A DNA stretch of 23,356 bases from a virus (IMGVR_UViG_3300030106_000499:1-23356), one strand, 5' to 3'; counted from the first letter of the stretch, positions 1-7,964 are shown. A program made the numbers and translations. Notes: generated from the sequence alone by a model not told the origin.

Positions 1-1
1 A

Positions 2-865
2 GATGTAATCAATTTTTATGCAGGAGGTAATATTGCAGCTAGAATATCTGCTACTTCAGATTCTGATGGAGCAATTTATGCTGAAAAATATTATACTTGG
101 ATAGATGATACAAATACTCATATTGTTGGGGCTTCAGATGTAATGACATTTACTACTGGAGGTTATAATAGATTAGAACTTAACTCTAATGGGGCAGAAT
201 TAAAAAACGGTAGTGATTACTGGTATGCTCCTAGTGGAGGAGGGTACACTTGGGCAACGGACACTGATACTGGTTTTAACTTACAGTCTGCTGACCTCTT
301 AAATATTATTACTAATAATTCAATTAGAATACAAGTAGGGGCACAATCAATAGGAGTTACTAAGTCAGATGGTTCCACTCAGAATGTAAGTGTAGTGGCG
401 GAGATAAGCGGAGGAATTATAACTAATAATACCAGTTCCAGCTATTTTGCATCCGTTAGACCTATTGCAGATGATACTTATAGTTTAGGTGGGGGTTTTT
501 ATAGATGGGACAATGTCTATGCAACAAATGCCACAATTCAAACATCTGATGTTAGAGAAAAAGAAAATATTAATAATACTAAATTAGGTTTAGATTTTCT
601 TAAAGATTTACGTCCTGTATCTTATGAATGGAAAAAGAAAAAAGATAACAAAACAAATCAAACTCACTATGGGTTAATTGCTCAAGAAGTAGTAGAATCA
701 TTAAAGAAACATGGAATAGATTCTATAGAAGATTTTGGGGGTATTGTTCATGAAGGAGACCCTAAAGGTTTGTATGGGGCTAGATACGAAGAATTTGTAC
801 CAATCCTTATAAAAGCGGTACAAGAATTATCGGAAGAAATTAAACAATTAAAGGAGGACCAATAA
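2..865 (+). CDS. Tail fibre/spike C-terminal part with peptidase S74 chaperone domain (5' partial)
   Basis: The frame is open from base 2 with no stop, so the gene starts upstream of the window; the ATG at 143 is internal. The visible N-terminal part is a Ser/Thr/Asn/Gly-rich beta-type fibre sequence. From about base 545 it reads SDVREKENI, followed by GLDFLKDLRPVSYEW and HYGLIAQEV. This is the signature of the peptidase S74 (endosialidase-type) intramolecular chaperone, which trimerises the fibre and then cleaves itself just before the Ser of the S-D-x-R-x-K motif. That would release about 106 residues. The C-terminus (VPILIKAVQELSEEIKQLKE) is the usual short coiled coil. The protein probably forms a receptor-binding tail fibre or spike; the receptor cannot be inferred. 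The stop overlaps the next start (TAATG). Confidence 0.88.
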   Translation, partial: DVINFYAGGNIAARISATSDSDGAIYAEKYYTWIDDTNTHIVGASDVMTFTTGGYNRLELNSNGAELKNGSDYWYAPSGGGYTWATDTDTGFNLQSADLLNIITNNSIRIQVGAQSIGVTKSDGSTQNVSVVAEISGGIITNNTSSSYFASVRPIADDTYSLGGGFYRWDNVYATNATIQTSDVREKENINNTKLGLDFLKDLRPVSYEWKKKKDNKTNQTHYGLIAQEVVESLKKHGIDSIEDFGGIVHEGDPKGLYGARYEEFVPILIKAVQELSEEIKQLKEDQ

Positions 866-1059
866 TGGCAGACACTACAATAACTGTGACTTTTACAGAA
901 GCTCAATGGACAAGAGTTGTAGCAGCATCTTCATATATTAAAGGACCAATGGGTTCTGGCAATGTTGATGCGGATTTTTTTTCTACACTATGGAAAGAGA
1001 ATTTAACTAATCAAGTCAAAGCGTATGAAAAAGACCAAGCGTCAATCGCAGAGTTCTAA
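865..1059 (+). CDS. Small protein downstream of tail fibre, unknown function
   Basis: A 64-residue acidic-to-neutral protein with a good AAGGAGG Shine-Dalgarno 8 bases before the ATG. The start overlaps the stop of the fibre gene by one base, so translational coupling is likely. There is no signal peptide, membrane segment or recognisable motif. The sequence (TITVTFTEAQWTRVVAAS near the N-terminus) is soluble and probably partly helical. Position right after the fibre suggests a fibre-associated or small virion protein, but this rests on context only. Its last 35 bases are also the start of the next gene in another frame. Confidence 0.65.
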   Translation: MADTTITVTFTEAQWTRVVAASSYIKGPMGSGNVDADFFSTLWKENLTNQVKAYEKDQASIAEF

Positions 1060-1417
1060 AATTATACAGTATAGATATGATAACCCACATGATACTCTCC
1101 AACAGATTGGGGATGCATTTAATGTGTCTAGACAGTATGTATTCAAAGTACTAAAACAATTTGATATTCCTACTGTAAGGGCTAAAAAAATGAAAAATCC
1201 CAGACATTGTAAAATATGTGGGGAAATTAGTACAAAATTAGTACATGATGGCACCTGTCACTTTCAGTATTATAATCTAAAAATTAACTGTGCCACCTGT
1301 AGAATACCTTTTTATCGTAAACGTAGCCAGATAAAACAAGCGTATGAACAAGGGTTTACTTACAATTATTGCTCTCAAAGTTGTTATAGAAAAGGCAAAA
1401 GAGCCTTATCGGTGTAG
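1025..1417 (+). CDS. Helix-turn-helix protein with two zinc-binding clusters, putative regulator
   Basis: A 130-residue basic protein. Residues about 20-48 (DTLQQIGDAFNVSRQYVFKVL) form a helix-turn-helix of the sigma-region-4/ROK-like kind. Two cysteine clusters follow: C62-x2-C65 with C78-H79, and C89-x2-C92 with C116-x3-C120, both probable zinc sites. A C-terminal basic tail (RKGKRALSV) may contact DNA. The layout suggests a DNA-binding regulator; an HNH-like nuclease is an alternative but I see no convincing H-N-H residues. It lies immediately upstream of the phage sigma factor, which supports a role in transcription control. The first 35 bases overlap the preceding gene and there is no clear Shine-Dalgarno, so the exact start is uncertain. 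Confidence 0.7.
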   Translation: MKKTKRQSQSSKIIQYRYDNPHDTLQQIGDAFNVSRQYVFKVLKQFDIPTVRAKKMKNPRHCKICGEISTKLVHDGTCHFQYYNLKINCATCRIPFYRKRSQIKQAYEQGFTYNYCSQSCYRKGKRALSV

Positions 1418-1425
1418 ATAAATAT

Positions 1426-1443
1426 TATAATATCTGATATAAT
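1426..1443 (+). promoter_or_regulatory. Candidate promoter: two TATAAT boxes before the sigma gene
   Basis: The 90-base gap before the sigma gene has two perfect TATAAT boxes, at 1426-1431 and 1438-1443. No convincing -35 is visible. They differ from the AGTATAAT elements elsewhere because the second reads TGATATAAT. A host-type or early promoter for the sigma gene is plausible, but the surroundings are AT-rich and the match could be partly chance. Confidence 0.45.
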
Positions 1444-1466
1444 ATTACTTATAGATTTCCATAATC

Positions 1467-1482
1467 GAATCTTACGAGATTC
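1467..1482 (+). promoter_or_regulatory. Perfect 6-bp hairpin upstream of the sigma gene
   Basis: GAATCT and AGATTC form a perfect inverted repeat around the loop TACG. No T-run follows on the + strand, so it is not a typical terminator. It sits in the probable 5' untranslated region of the sigma gene or serves as an operator. Its core is almost identical, in reverse orientation, to the hairpin at 22310-22327. Confidence 0.45.
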
Positions 1483-1507
1483 CAAACAATCCTAGTAGAA
1501 TAACGAT

Positions 1508-2137
1508 ATGGAAATTAATAATGATTTAGTAATACAGTGGGAACCTAAAGTCCAAAAAATGTCTTCCTCAGCATTTATAGTAGGAATGGACAAAGAGGAT
1601 TTAGCTCAAGAGCTAAGAATTTCTTTACTTAAGGCGGCAAAAGCTTATGATGAAGGTAGAGGCATTTCTTTTCATACTTATTTACATACATCTTTAGTCA
1701 ATACAATCAGAACACTAATTAGTAAAGCTCAAAGAAGACCTATTCCTAAGAGCATAGATGATTATTATGAGTTTTCTGATAATGACAATCCTGTTATACC
1801 CAAAGAAATTCAGACTGCTTTAAGGGCAAATGATAATTACGCCCAAGAAATTGAGCTCGATTTGTTAGTTTCGTCACAACACATGTCAAAAAGAGAACGT
1901 AAATTCTTAAAGTTAAAGTTTGAAGGTCTTACTATGGATGAAATAACAGATGACTTGAGAGCATGTAGAATATGTATTTATTGTTTAGGGTTCAGAACAG
2001 AAGAAAATCAATTAGGAGTACCTGATTTTTCAAAATGTTTAGATAAACAAGGGGAAGGGGCTTATAAAATTAGAAACGCACTAAGAGAAAAATTTAGGTG
2101 GTTAGATGAAAAGTTTGAAAAAGACTCTGATTCTTGA
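1508..2137 (+). CDS. Phage-encoded RNA polymerase sigma factor (sigma-70 family) with Cys cluster in region 4
   Basis: A 209-residue protein. Residues 29-76 match sigma region 2: DLAQELRISLLKAAKAYDEG, then a G-x-x-F-x-T-Y stretch, then NTIRTLISKAQRR, which in sigma-70 proteins binds core polymerase and melts the -10 box. After an acidic linker, residues about 127-150 (MSKRERKFLKLKFEGLTMDEITDDL) start region 4, but the recognition part is interrupted by a cysteine-rich stretch, C153-x2-C156-x2-C159 and C177, before a final helix (YKIRNALREKFRWL). The cluster could bind zinc. The protein probably redirects host RNA polymerase to phage promoters; the repeated AGTATAAT elements are candidate targets. 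No strong Shine-Dalgarno precedes the ATG. The 3' end overlaps the next gene by 32 bases. Confidence 0.8.
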   Translation: MEINNDLVIQWEPKVQKMSSSAFIVGMDKEDLAQELRISLLKAAKAYDEGRGISFHTYLHTSLVNTIRTLISKAQRRPIPKSIDDYYEFSDNDNPVIPKEIQTALRANDNYAQEIELDLLVSSQHMSKRERKFLKLKFEGLTMDEITDDLRACRICIYCLGFRTEENQLGVPDFSKCLDKQGEGAYKIRNALREKFRWLDEKFEKDSDS

Positions 2138-2606
2138 AGATTTAAATTCTAAAAGCTTATATGAACTGTTTTCATCCTTGTATAAAGAAAAACATGGTTT
2201 TGAATATGAAGGTGCAGGCTTTATAGGTAATGAAATGCATAAGCTAAAAGTAGTTTTAGAGGATTATGGGCCTGAAAATATTGCTTGTGCTATACTTAAT
2301 TGTATAAAACGGAACGACAGAACAGTTTCTGTTCCTTATTTTACTGCGGGTATAAAATATTATTTAGTTCCAGATTATCCCGATATTTATTGGGCAGTTA
2401 AAAGATATGGAACCCTAGAAATAAAAAAGCTCTGGAATAGCCTTATAGTATTAGATGCTATTTGGCTCCCATCGGCATCACAGAAAAAAGAATTAAAACA
2501 AATAAAAGGTAAGTTACAGGAGTGGACTAATGCCCAGACGAAAAAAAGTTCGAGGAAGACTAATACAAAAACAAAAAAAACAGCCAAAATTAGAAAAAAA
2601 AGTTAA
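2106..2606 (+). CDS. Hypothetical protein with Lys-rich tail, overlapping its neighbours
   Basis: A 166-residue protein I do not recognise. The ATG follows an AGGTGG Shine-Dalgarno-like stretch inside the end of the sigma gene. Residues 1-130 are a mixed alpha/beta soluble sequence rich in Tyr and Leu. The last ~30 residues are a run of Lys, Thr, Ser and Arg, a likely nucleic-acid-binding tail. That tail is encoded within a 77-base overlap with the next gene in a different frame. Context between sigma factor and helicase suggests a role in early transcription or replication, without direct evidence. Confidence 0.65.
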   Translation: MKSLKKTLILEDLNSKSLYELFSSLYKEKHGFEYEGAGFIGNEMHKLKVVLEDYGPENIACAILNCIKRNDRTVSVPYFTAGIKYYLVPDYPDIYWAVKRYGTLEIKKLWNSLIVLDAIWLPSASQKKELKQIKGKLQEWTNAQTKKSSRKTNTKTKKTAKIRKKS

Positions 2607-2778
2607 AGTTATTGCTTCAAAGAATGACAATACTGACATTTGGACTGAAGGACAGTTTGATACAGTTGAGGAAGCTATAAATTATCTTGACAAGATAGAT
2701 ACGTCTAATGTAACATACAATGTATATTCAGATTCAAACAGGGTAATATATACCAAACAAGGAGGAGTAAGTGCCTAG
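2530..2778 (+). CDS. Small protein with basic N-terminus, unknown function
   Basis: An 82-residue protein. An AGGAG Shine-Dalgarno (about 2519-2523) is well placed before the ATG. The N-terminal 25 residues are strongly basic (PRRKKVRGRLIQKQKKQ), followed by an alpha/beta part with FDTVEEAINYLDKI and NVYSDSNRVIYTKQ, which looks like a compact small domain. No known family is recognised. The first 77 bases overlap the end of the preceding gene in another frame, and the last bases overlap the GTG start of the helicase gene. Confidence 0.6.
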   Translation: MPRRKKVRGRLIQKQKKQPKLEKKVKVIASKNDNTDIWTEGQFDTVEEAINYLDKIDTSNVTYNVYSDSNRVIYTKQGGVSA

Positions 2779-4033
2779 TCCGGAATTTATTGAATCCGCA
2801 GTAATCTTTAATTTAAATACAGAAGGTAATTTACATAATTTTAAACACGTCAAGAATGATTTTGCTAAACATGGAGAAGCATTTGATTGGTTAGTAACTT
2901 ATTTTGATAAACATGGGGAGTTTCCTTCTCAGATTGTTTTAGAGCAACAGTTTCCTAGCTTAGACTCTAAAGCCAGTGATACAAATTTTGATTATGCGTA
3001 TGAACAATTTAAGCGTTCTTTATTACAAAGAAATGTATTAAGGGCGGTTAATTCTAATTCTAATTTAATTTTTGATGACCCTAAGAAAGCTTTGTCTAAC
3101 ATAATGTCAGGGCTAACAGACATCGAAACTGTGTATGACGAAGATGTCATGCCTTATGATAGTGGGGAATTGACTAGATTAGAAGAATGGAAGAATAGAA
3201 AACAAAGAAGAAAGTTGGGGGATGGCTTAATGGGCATTCCTACTAGTTTTGATTCTTTGAACTCTAGAGGGGTCGGGTGGATGCCCGGAGAATTAATAGC
3301 AGCTTTTGCTAGACCTACAATTGGTAAAACATGGCTTTGTGTTCATGCCGCTGCTACTGCAGTAAAGGCGGGGCATAGAACGTTATTAATTTCTACCGAA
3401 ATGCCTAATCGTGCTATAAACATGAGAATTGATGTAGTGTTAGCAAAACTATATGACTATGAATTTTCTCATATGGCATTACGGCATGGAGAACCTATAA
3501 ATGAAGCTGACTATAGAGACTTTTTAGAAACATCTAACCAAAAAGATTTGTTGGTAAGTGACCATATTGCAGGTCAGATGGGTTTTTCATTAGAGTCTAT
3601 TGCTAGTTTAGTCAGAAAACATAAACCAGAGTTTGTTGTGATTGACGGTGTATATTTGATTTCCGCAGGGGATTCAAAATCAGCGGCTTGGGAGCAGTCA
3701 CACAGATTGTTTTATGGATTAAAAAATCTAGCTACTGCAATAAATACACCGATATTAGTTACTACCCAAGCTAACAGAGAGGCTTCGGATATGTTTACTC
3801 CGCCAAAGCCTAATCATGTAGCATTTGGAGATGCTTTGATTAGAGCTGCAGACGTGGCATTAGCCATGTGTGGGGTGGAGGATGAAGACGATAAAAGAAT
3901 GGTTCAATTCCAAAAGTATCGTGATGGCGATTTATCACAGAACATAGCCTACATGCAGTGGGGAGTAAACACGGGAGACATAAGAGAGCTACAAGGATAT
4001 ACCCCACGATTCCTTATGCTCGCAGAAGAATAG
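2771..4033 (+). CDS. Replicative DNA helicase, DnaB-like
   Basis: A 420-residue protein starting with GTG, supported by the GGAGGAG Shine-Dalgarno just upstream. Residues ~1-120 resemble the helical N-terminal domain of DnaB helicases. The C-terminal RecA-fold domain begins near residue 150 and shows GWMPGELIAAFARPTIGKTW, with Walker A A180 to T187. The catalytic Glu lies in LISTEM (E210) and Walker B in EFVVIDGVYLI (D292). TTQANRE (331-337) matches the DnaB-type motif that follows Walker B, where QxN-type residues sense nucleotide or DNA. It should unwind the fork as a hexamer ahead of the phage polymerase, together with the primase encoded two genes downstream. Walker A has Ala-Arg-Pro instead of the more usual Gly-rich start, as in many DnaB proteins. 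Confidence 0.9.
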   Translation: MPSPEFIESAVIFNLNTEGNLHNFKHVKNDFAKHGEAFDWLVTYFDKHGEFPSQIVLEQQFPSLDSKASDTNFDYAYEQFKRSLLQRNVLRAVNSNSNLIFDDPKKALSNIMSGLTDIETVYDEDVMPYDSGELTRLEEWKNRKQRRKLGDGLMGIPTSFDSLNSRGVGWMPGELIAAFARPTIGKTWLCVHAAATAVKAGHRTLLISTEMPNRAINMRIDVVLAKLYDYEFSHMALRHGEPINEADYRDFLETSNQKDLLVSDHIAGQMGFSLESIASLVRKHKPEFVVIDGVYLISAGDSKSAAWEQSHRLFYGLKNLATAINTPILVTTQANREASDMFTPPKPNHVAFGDALIRAADVALAMCGVEDEDDKRMVQFQKYRDGDLSQNIAYMQWGVNTGDIRELQGYTPRFLMLAEE

Positions 4034-4043
4034 GAGGATAGTA

Positions 4044-4235
4044 ATGGGACTTTTAGATTGGTTTGGAAGTAGCGATGATAGCAATATTGTTGTGAAATCT
4101 ACAAGAAGCAAGGGAGATGGTAGACCAATGATTGAGATTACTGTAGGAGATATTAGAAAAGGTATTGCTACAGATGAAAATGGTTACCGAAATGAAGTAG
4201 TTCTGTTCCTTAGAAAAAACAAAAGGGATAGATAG
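4044..4235 (+). CDS. Small hypothetical protein between helicase and primase
   Basis: A 63-residue protein with an AGGAGG Shine-Dalgarno that overlaps the helicase stop codon. It starts MGLLDWFGSSDDSN and ends in a basic KNKRDR. The middle (RPMIEITVGDIRKGIATDENGY) suggests a small beta-rich fold. Not recognised. Its TAG stop shares a base with the GTG start of the primase, so the two are probably translationally coupled. Confidence 0.65.
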   Translation: MGLLDWFGSSDDSNIVVKSTRSKGDGRPMIEITVGDIRKGIATDENGYRNEVVLFLRKNKRDR

Positions 4236-5110
4236 TGGTAGATTGGTACTCTGTATTAACAAAATATGGGGTTGATGTACCTTACGAAGAGCAGGTGATG
4301 ATTAGCTGCCCTTTTCATGATGACAGAAGAGTTTCGTGTTCTTTAAATTTAGATTTAGGATTGTGGATTTGTTTTGCCGGTTGTGGTCAGGGCAGTTTGA
4401 AAGGATTTATATTTAAACTTTCTGGAAAGTCTTGGGAAGAATTAAGTTACGAATTAGATGATAACTTAGATATACAATCTACAGAACTTGATTCTGTTTT
4501 TTTAGAGCAAGAATTAGAAGATGGATACCGAGAAGTAGGTTACGAAGAACCTGAAAACTTAATGGAAGTGCCTAACAACCATTGGATATATGACCGAGGC
4601 TTTACAAAACAATTAGTATTAGAGTGGGATTGTAAAGTAAATCAATATTTAGACTTTATGATTCCAGCTAAAAATGCAGATAATGAAGTTCTTGGTTGGA
4701 TTTCTAGGCGTTTACAAGCTATTCCTAAGTATTTATTTTCTAGGGGATTCAAAAAGTCACAAACGTTGTTCGGTATAAACCACATAAAAGAAGAGCAAGA
4801 ACTTTATATAGTAGAAGGTGCTTTAGATTGTATGTGGCTACAGCAGCATGGCTATGCTAGTGTTGGCGTTTTAGGGGCTAATCTTTCAAAAAAACAAATT
4901 GACTTGTTAGGTGAAATTAATCCATCACGAGTAGTGTTAGCGTTAGATAATGATGATGCTGGTGGTAAAGGTATGCAAAAAGCTACGCTTGACATCAATG
5001 AACGTTTCTTGATATCATACTTAAGACTACCAAAAAAATATAAAGACGTTCAAGAAATCCGAGATGTCGAGACGTTACGTACGGTATTACAAAATAAAAC
5101 AATAATATAA
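4235..5110 (+). CDS. DNA primase, DnaG-like (CHC2 zinc finger plus Toprim)
   Basis: A 291-residue protein starting with GTG. The N-terminus has a zinc-finger arrangement C25-P-F-H28 and C46-x3-C50, as in CHC2 primases, where it reads the template. The Toprim domain has the conserved Glu in LYIVEGALDC (E194) and the acidic pair in VVLALDNDDAGG (D238, D240), which hold catalytic metals. It should make RNA primers for phage DNA replication. At 291 residues it is much shorter than bacterial DnaG and lacks a recognisable C-terminal helicase-binding domain. The helicase is encoded separately just upstream, unlike the fused T7 primase-helicase. Confidence 0.88.
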   Translation: MVDWYSVLTKYGVDVPYEEQVMISCPFHDDRRVSCSLNLDLGLWICFAGCGQGSLKGFIFKLSGKSWEELSYELDDNLDIQSTELDSVFLEQELEDGYREVGYEEPENLMEVPNNHWIYDRGFTKQLVLEWDCKVNQYLDFMIPAKNADNEVLGWISRRLQAIPKYLFSRGFKKSQTLFGINHIKEEQELYIVEGALDCMWLQQHGYASVGVLGANLSKKQIDLLGEINPSRVVLALDNDDAGGKGMQKATLDINERFLISYLRLPKKYKDVQEIRDVETLRTVLQNKTII

Positions 5111-5122
5111 TAGGAGATTTAA

Positions 5123-5806
5123 ATGAGTGGAATTGCAAGAATACAACGCAAAAGAGAAGACATAAGAAGGCCTCAACAACAAACTCAGGCCCCAAGTAGA
5201 GAAGTTTGGTTCAAAGATGGCGACCAAGTTTTTCTTTCATCGATTGCAACAGGTAATGAAGAAGATAGGTTTATGGACGAAATAAACCTATATACTTTCA
5301 GAATGGGTAACAGATGGATAAACTTGCTAAAAGATGAAACTGTAGATGATAGTATAGTTCCTGAAGGCACTAGAGCGTCTAGTAAATTTGCTTTTTGGGC
5401 ATATGTTCACAGAATAATACACTTAGATAGACTAAATGATGATTGGGAAGCTGTAGAGGGACCCGGTGGAAAAATGATGTACAGAGAAGACATCAATGAT
5501 TTTAGAATTGTTAGTCTAGGTTTTGGAAGAAACGATTATGTTTGGGACCAACTCTCTGGTATTTATAGTGATTGGGGAGGCTTAGATAAAGGTGTTATTA
5601 GAATTAAGAGAAGTGGTGCAGGATTAGAGACTTCTTATACTTTATCAGCAACTCCACAAACAGAAGAGATACCTGAAGAAAGAAAAGCTGAGATAACAGA
5701 ATTACCTTTAATAAAAGAATACTTTCTTGACAGATATGGTAAAAACATTGAGTTATCATTAGGAAGCGAACCACAAGCTACTACCTCTGCAAAGCCTTTG
5801 TTCTAA
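5123..5806 (+). CDS. Probable single-stranded DNA-binding protein
   Basis: A 227-residue protein with an AGGAG Shine-Dalgarno. No catalytic motif is seen. The middle (VWDQLSGIYSDWGGLDKGVI) followed by RIKRSGAGLETSYTLSATP resembles the 'x-F-x-I-x-R-x-G-x-G-L-x-T-x-Y' stretch that I associate with phage single-stranded DNA-binding proteins of the OB-fold type. Several aromatic residues (W, Y, F) are available for base stacking. A basic N-terminus and a C-terminal tail ending in PLF are also compatible, although the tail is not strongly acidic as in gp32 or gp2.5. The position between primase and DNA polymerase is the usual one for such a protein. It would coat single-stranded template and stimulate polymerase and recombinase. 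Confidence 0.55.
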   Translation: MSGIARIQRKREDIRRPQQQTQAPSREVWFKDGDQVFLSSIATGNEEDRFMDEINLYTFRMGNRWINLLKDETVDDSIVPEGTRASSKFAFWAYVHRIIHLDRLNDDWEAVEGPGGKMMYREDINDFRIVSLGFGRNDYVWDQLSGIYSDWGGLDKGVIRIKRSGAGLETSYTLSATPQTEEIPEERKAEITELPLIKEYFLDRYGKNIELSLGSEPQATTSAKPLF

Positions 5807-5811
5807 GTTAC

Positions 5812-7947
5812 ATGACAATTGTAACTCCGGAAAACTCAAACGAGCAGTTACATCTGTTGATGGAACGCTTGCATAAAGATTCTGTTGTTGTTATAGATGT
5901 AGAGACCACTGGTTTAGAAGTACATGATGGAGATTTTGTTTGTGGTATTGGCGTTGCCCAATTAGATAGCGATTTTTCTCAGTATTATCCTGTAGCTCAT
6001 AACCACAACTGTGAAGTTGAGCGTAAGAACAAGAAACAGAAAGAGCTAGAAGAACGGCTTATTTGTGATGAGTGGTGTAAAGACGGTAAGTATGAAAACG
6101 TTGACCCTGTAATCATAGAATCTTTTATTAACATATTAAATGATAGTTTTTTTGTTAGTACCTTTATTGGTCACAACTTAAAATTTGACCTACATTTTTT
6201 ATCTAAACTTGGTTTAAGTGTTGGTAATAGAAAACTGATTGACACATTAGTTATGACTAGGCTTACCGAACCTAAATCTGATGAAAACGTTGGTATAGGT
6301 CTGACGGCAACAGCCCAAAGAAGATTTGGTAAAGAAGCGGGTCAGTATGATATAGACCTCAAAACTACCATGAAGCAAAAAAAGTGGGTTGGTAAATTAG
6401 GATGTGATTGCCATGAAGGTATTGATGAGAACGAGAAACCAGTCGACCTTGGACATGGTGGATATGACCGAGCACCTATTAATTTAGTAGGTCCTTACTG
6501 TGAACAAGATGTTTTAGTAACAGCAAAGCTTTATAACAACTGTTTAAAAAAGATAACTAATACAAATCAGAATCGTATCTATGAATTGCAATGTCAGTTG
6601 ACTAAGACTTTGTTTGACATGGAGGGGCGTGGTATTGGTATAGATGATTCTTATGCTAGGACAGCTAAGAGTGCTATTCAATTTAGACAGCAGAAGGTTG
6701 AACGACAAATTTATAAATTAGCAGGTAAAGAGTTTGATATTCTAAGTCCTAAACAGGTTGGGGAAGTCTTAAATGGTATGAACCCTCCGATACATTCTCC
6801 TGTAAAGACTCCAAAGGGTGAGGAATCGTGGAATGAGGCGGCACTGATAAATATTGACCATAGAATTGCTGGATTGATTAGACAATATAGAAGTCTGGCA
6901 AAGCTTATATCTACGTATTTACAACCTTATATTAAGAAGAATGTAAAGCATACACAGTTTTATAATTGGGGAACTTCTACTGGAAGGTTATCTAGTCAGA
7001 GTCCTAACTTTCAAAACATTCCAAGAAATCATTTTAATTTAGAAGAACATGAATTGTCTGATACAGAGAAGGCAGATATTAGGGGTAAGATTTCAGCAAT
7101 GATTTCACAAAAAGGTATTGTTGCTACTCAAGAACTTTCCGATGATGTGTTATCTACTTGGGCTTATATTGGAGATGAGTCCTATAATGAAGAAAATGAT
7201 GCTCAGGTATCAATAAGAAGATTATTTATTCCACGTAAGGGTTATAAGTTGGTAGGATTTGACTATCAACAAATGGAAGTTCGTGTTTTTATGTCCTACT
7301 TTAGGAATAAAACTATTGATGAGATACTAAACAAAGATGATGTAGACTTTCATAGTGAGGCAGCCAAGCTTGCCTTTGGTATTGATGAGTCACATGACCG
7401 ATTTAAAGAGTTTAGGCAGTACGCTAAGGCGGTAACTTTCGGTACTATTTACGGTATAGGCAACAAAAAGTTGGCTCAACAGCTAAGTACCACACCACAA
7501 GAAGCCGGAAAATTCAAGAAACAATACTTTCAAGGAATGAAAGGCTCAAAAGAATGGTTTGATAAAGTGGTTGCTACGGCTGGGCGGGGAGATATCTTGA
7601 TGAATCGTTATGGGCGAGTATATAGTATTGACCCTAGATTTGCATATAAAGGTGTGAATTATATGGTACAAGGTACTAGTGCTGACTTATTGACCGAAAG
7701 AATGATAGAAGTAGACAAATACCTTGCTGATAAGAAAAGTCATATATTAGTACAGGTTCATGACGAAATTATATGTGAGATACATGAATCTGAGTTAGAG
7801 ACTATACCTTATGAGATACAAACTTTACTAGAGCAGAACTCTAAAAACATACCTTTGAAAGTAGATATGGAAGTCTTTACTCCTTCTTGGGCGACCAAAA
7901 AAGAATTGAAGCCTGTATCCATGGAAGATTATATTGACTGGGACTAA
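5812..7947 (+). CDS. polA: DNA polymerase, family A, with 3'-5' proofreading exonuclease
   Basis: A 711-residue family A polymerase. The proofreading domain shows Exo I D29-x-E31 (VIDVETTGL), Exo II in HNLKFD (N122, D126) and Exo III Y229-x3-D233. The polymerase domain has TSTGRLSSQSPNFQNIPR (about 388-405), motif A in LVGFDYQQMEVR (D484), motif B R535-x3-K539-x3-F543-G-x2-Y547-G, and motif C QVHDE (H650-E652). There is no 5'-3' exonuclease domain, as usual for phage enzymes. F543 aligns with E. coli Phe762, a residue linked in viral ecology studies to phage lifestyle. Unusual inserts are the charged, Cys-containing stretch at about 64-95, CDCH near 198-201, and about 60 residues (408-468) between the QNIPR motif and motif A. 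The Shine-Dalgarno is weak. Confidence 0.95.
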   Translation: MTIVTPENSNEQLHLLMERLHKDSVVVIDVETTGLEVHDGDFVCGIGVAQLDSDFSQYYPVAHNHNCEVERKNKKQKELEERLICDEWCKDGKYENVDPVIIESFINILNDSFFVSTFIGHNLKFDLHFLSKLGLSVGNRKLIDTLVMTRLTEPKSDENVGIGLTATAQRRFGKEAGQYDIDLKTTMKQKKWVGKLGCDCHEGIDENEKPVDLGHGGYDRAPINLVGPYCEQDVLVTAKLYNNCLKKITNTNQNRIYELQCQLTKTLFDMEGRGIGIDDSYARTAKSAIQFRQQKVERQIYKLAGKEFDILSPKQVGEVLNGMNPPIHSPVKTPKGEESWNEAALINIDHRIAGLIRQYRSLAKLISTYLQPYIKKNVKHTQFYNWGTSTGRLSSQSPNFQNIPRNHFNLEEHELSDTEKADIRGKISAMISQKGIVATQELSDDVLSTWAYIGDESYNEENDAQVSIRRLFIPRKGYKLVGFDYQQMEVRVFMSYFRNKTIDEILNKDDVDFHSEAAKLAFGIDESHDRFKEFRQYAKAVTFGTIYGIGNKKLAQQLSTTPQEAGKFKKQYFQGMKGSKEWFDKVVATAGRGDILMNRYGRVYSIDPRFAYKGVNYMVQGTSADLLTERMIEVDKYLADKKSHILVQVHDEIICEIHESELETIPYEIQTLLEQNSKNIPLKVDMEVFTPSWATKKELKPVSMEDYIDWD

Positions 7948-7955
7948 AAAACTGC

Positions 7956-7964
7956 TAGTATAAA
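7956..7964 (+). promoter_or_regulatory. AGTATAAA promoter element, predicted leaderless start of DUF3310 gene
   Basis: TAGTATAAA lies in the 23-base gap after polA; its last base is six bases before the ATG at 7971. A TTGACT at 7934-7939 could serve as a -35 with a long 19-base spacer. A transcript starting the usual 6-8 bases after the box would begin at or next to the start codon, and there is no Shine-Dalgarno. Confidence 0.6.

Noticed and set aside
2641-2700. Possible internal promoter or repeat in AT-rich coding sequence
   Set aside because: TATA-like strings are common in such an AT-rich genome; only those in gaps or gene ends with the AG-prefixed core were kept.
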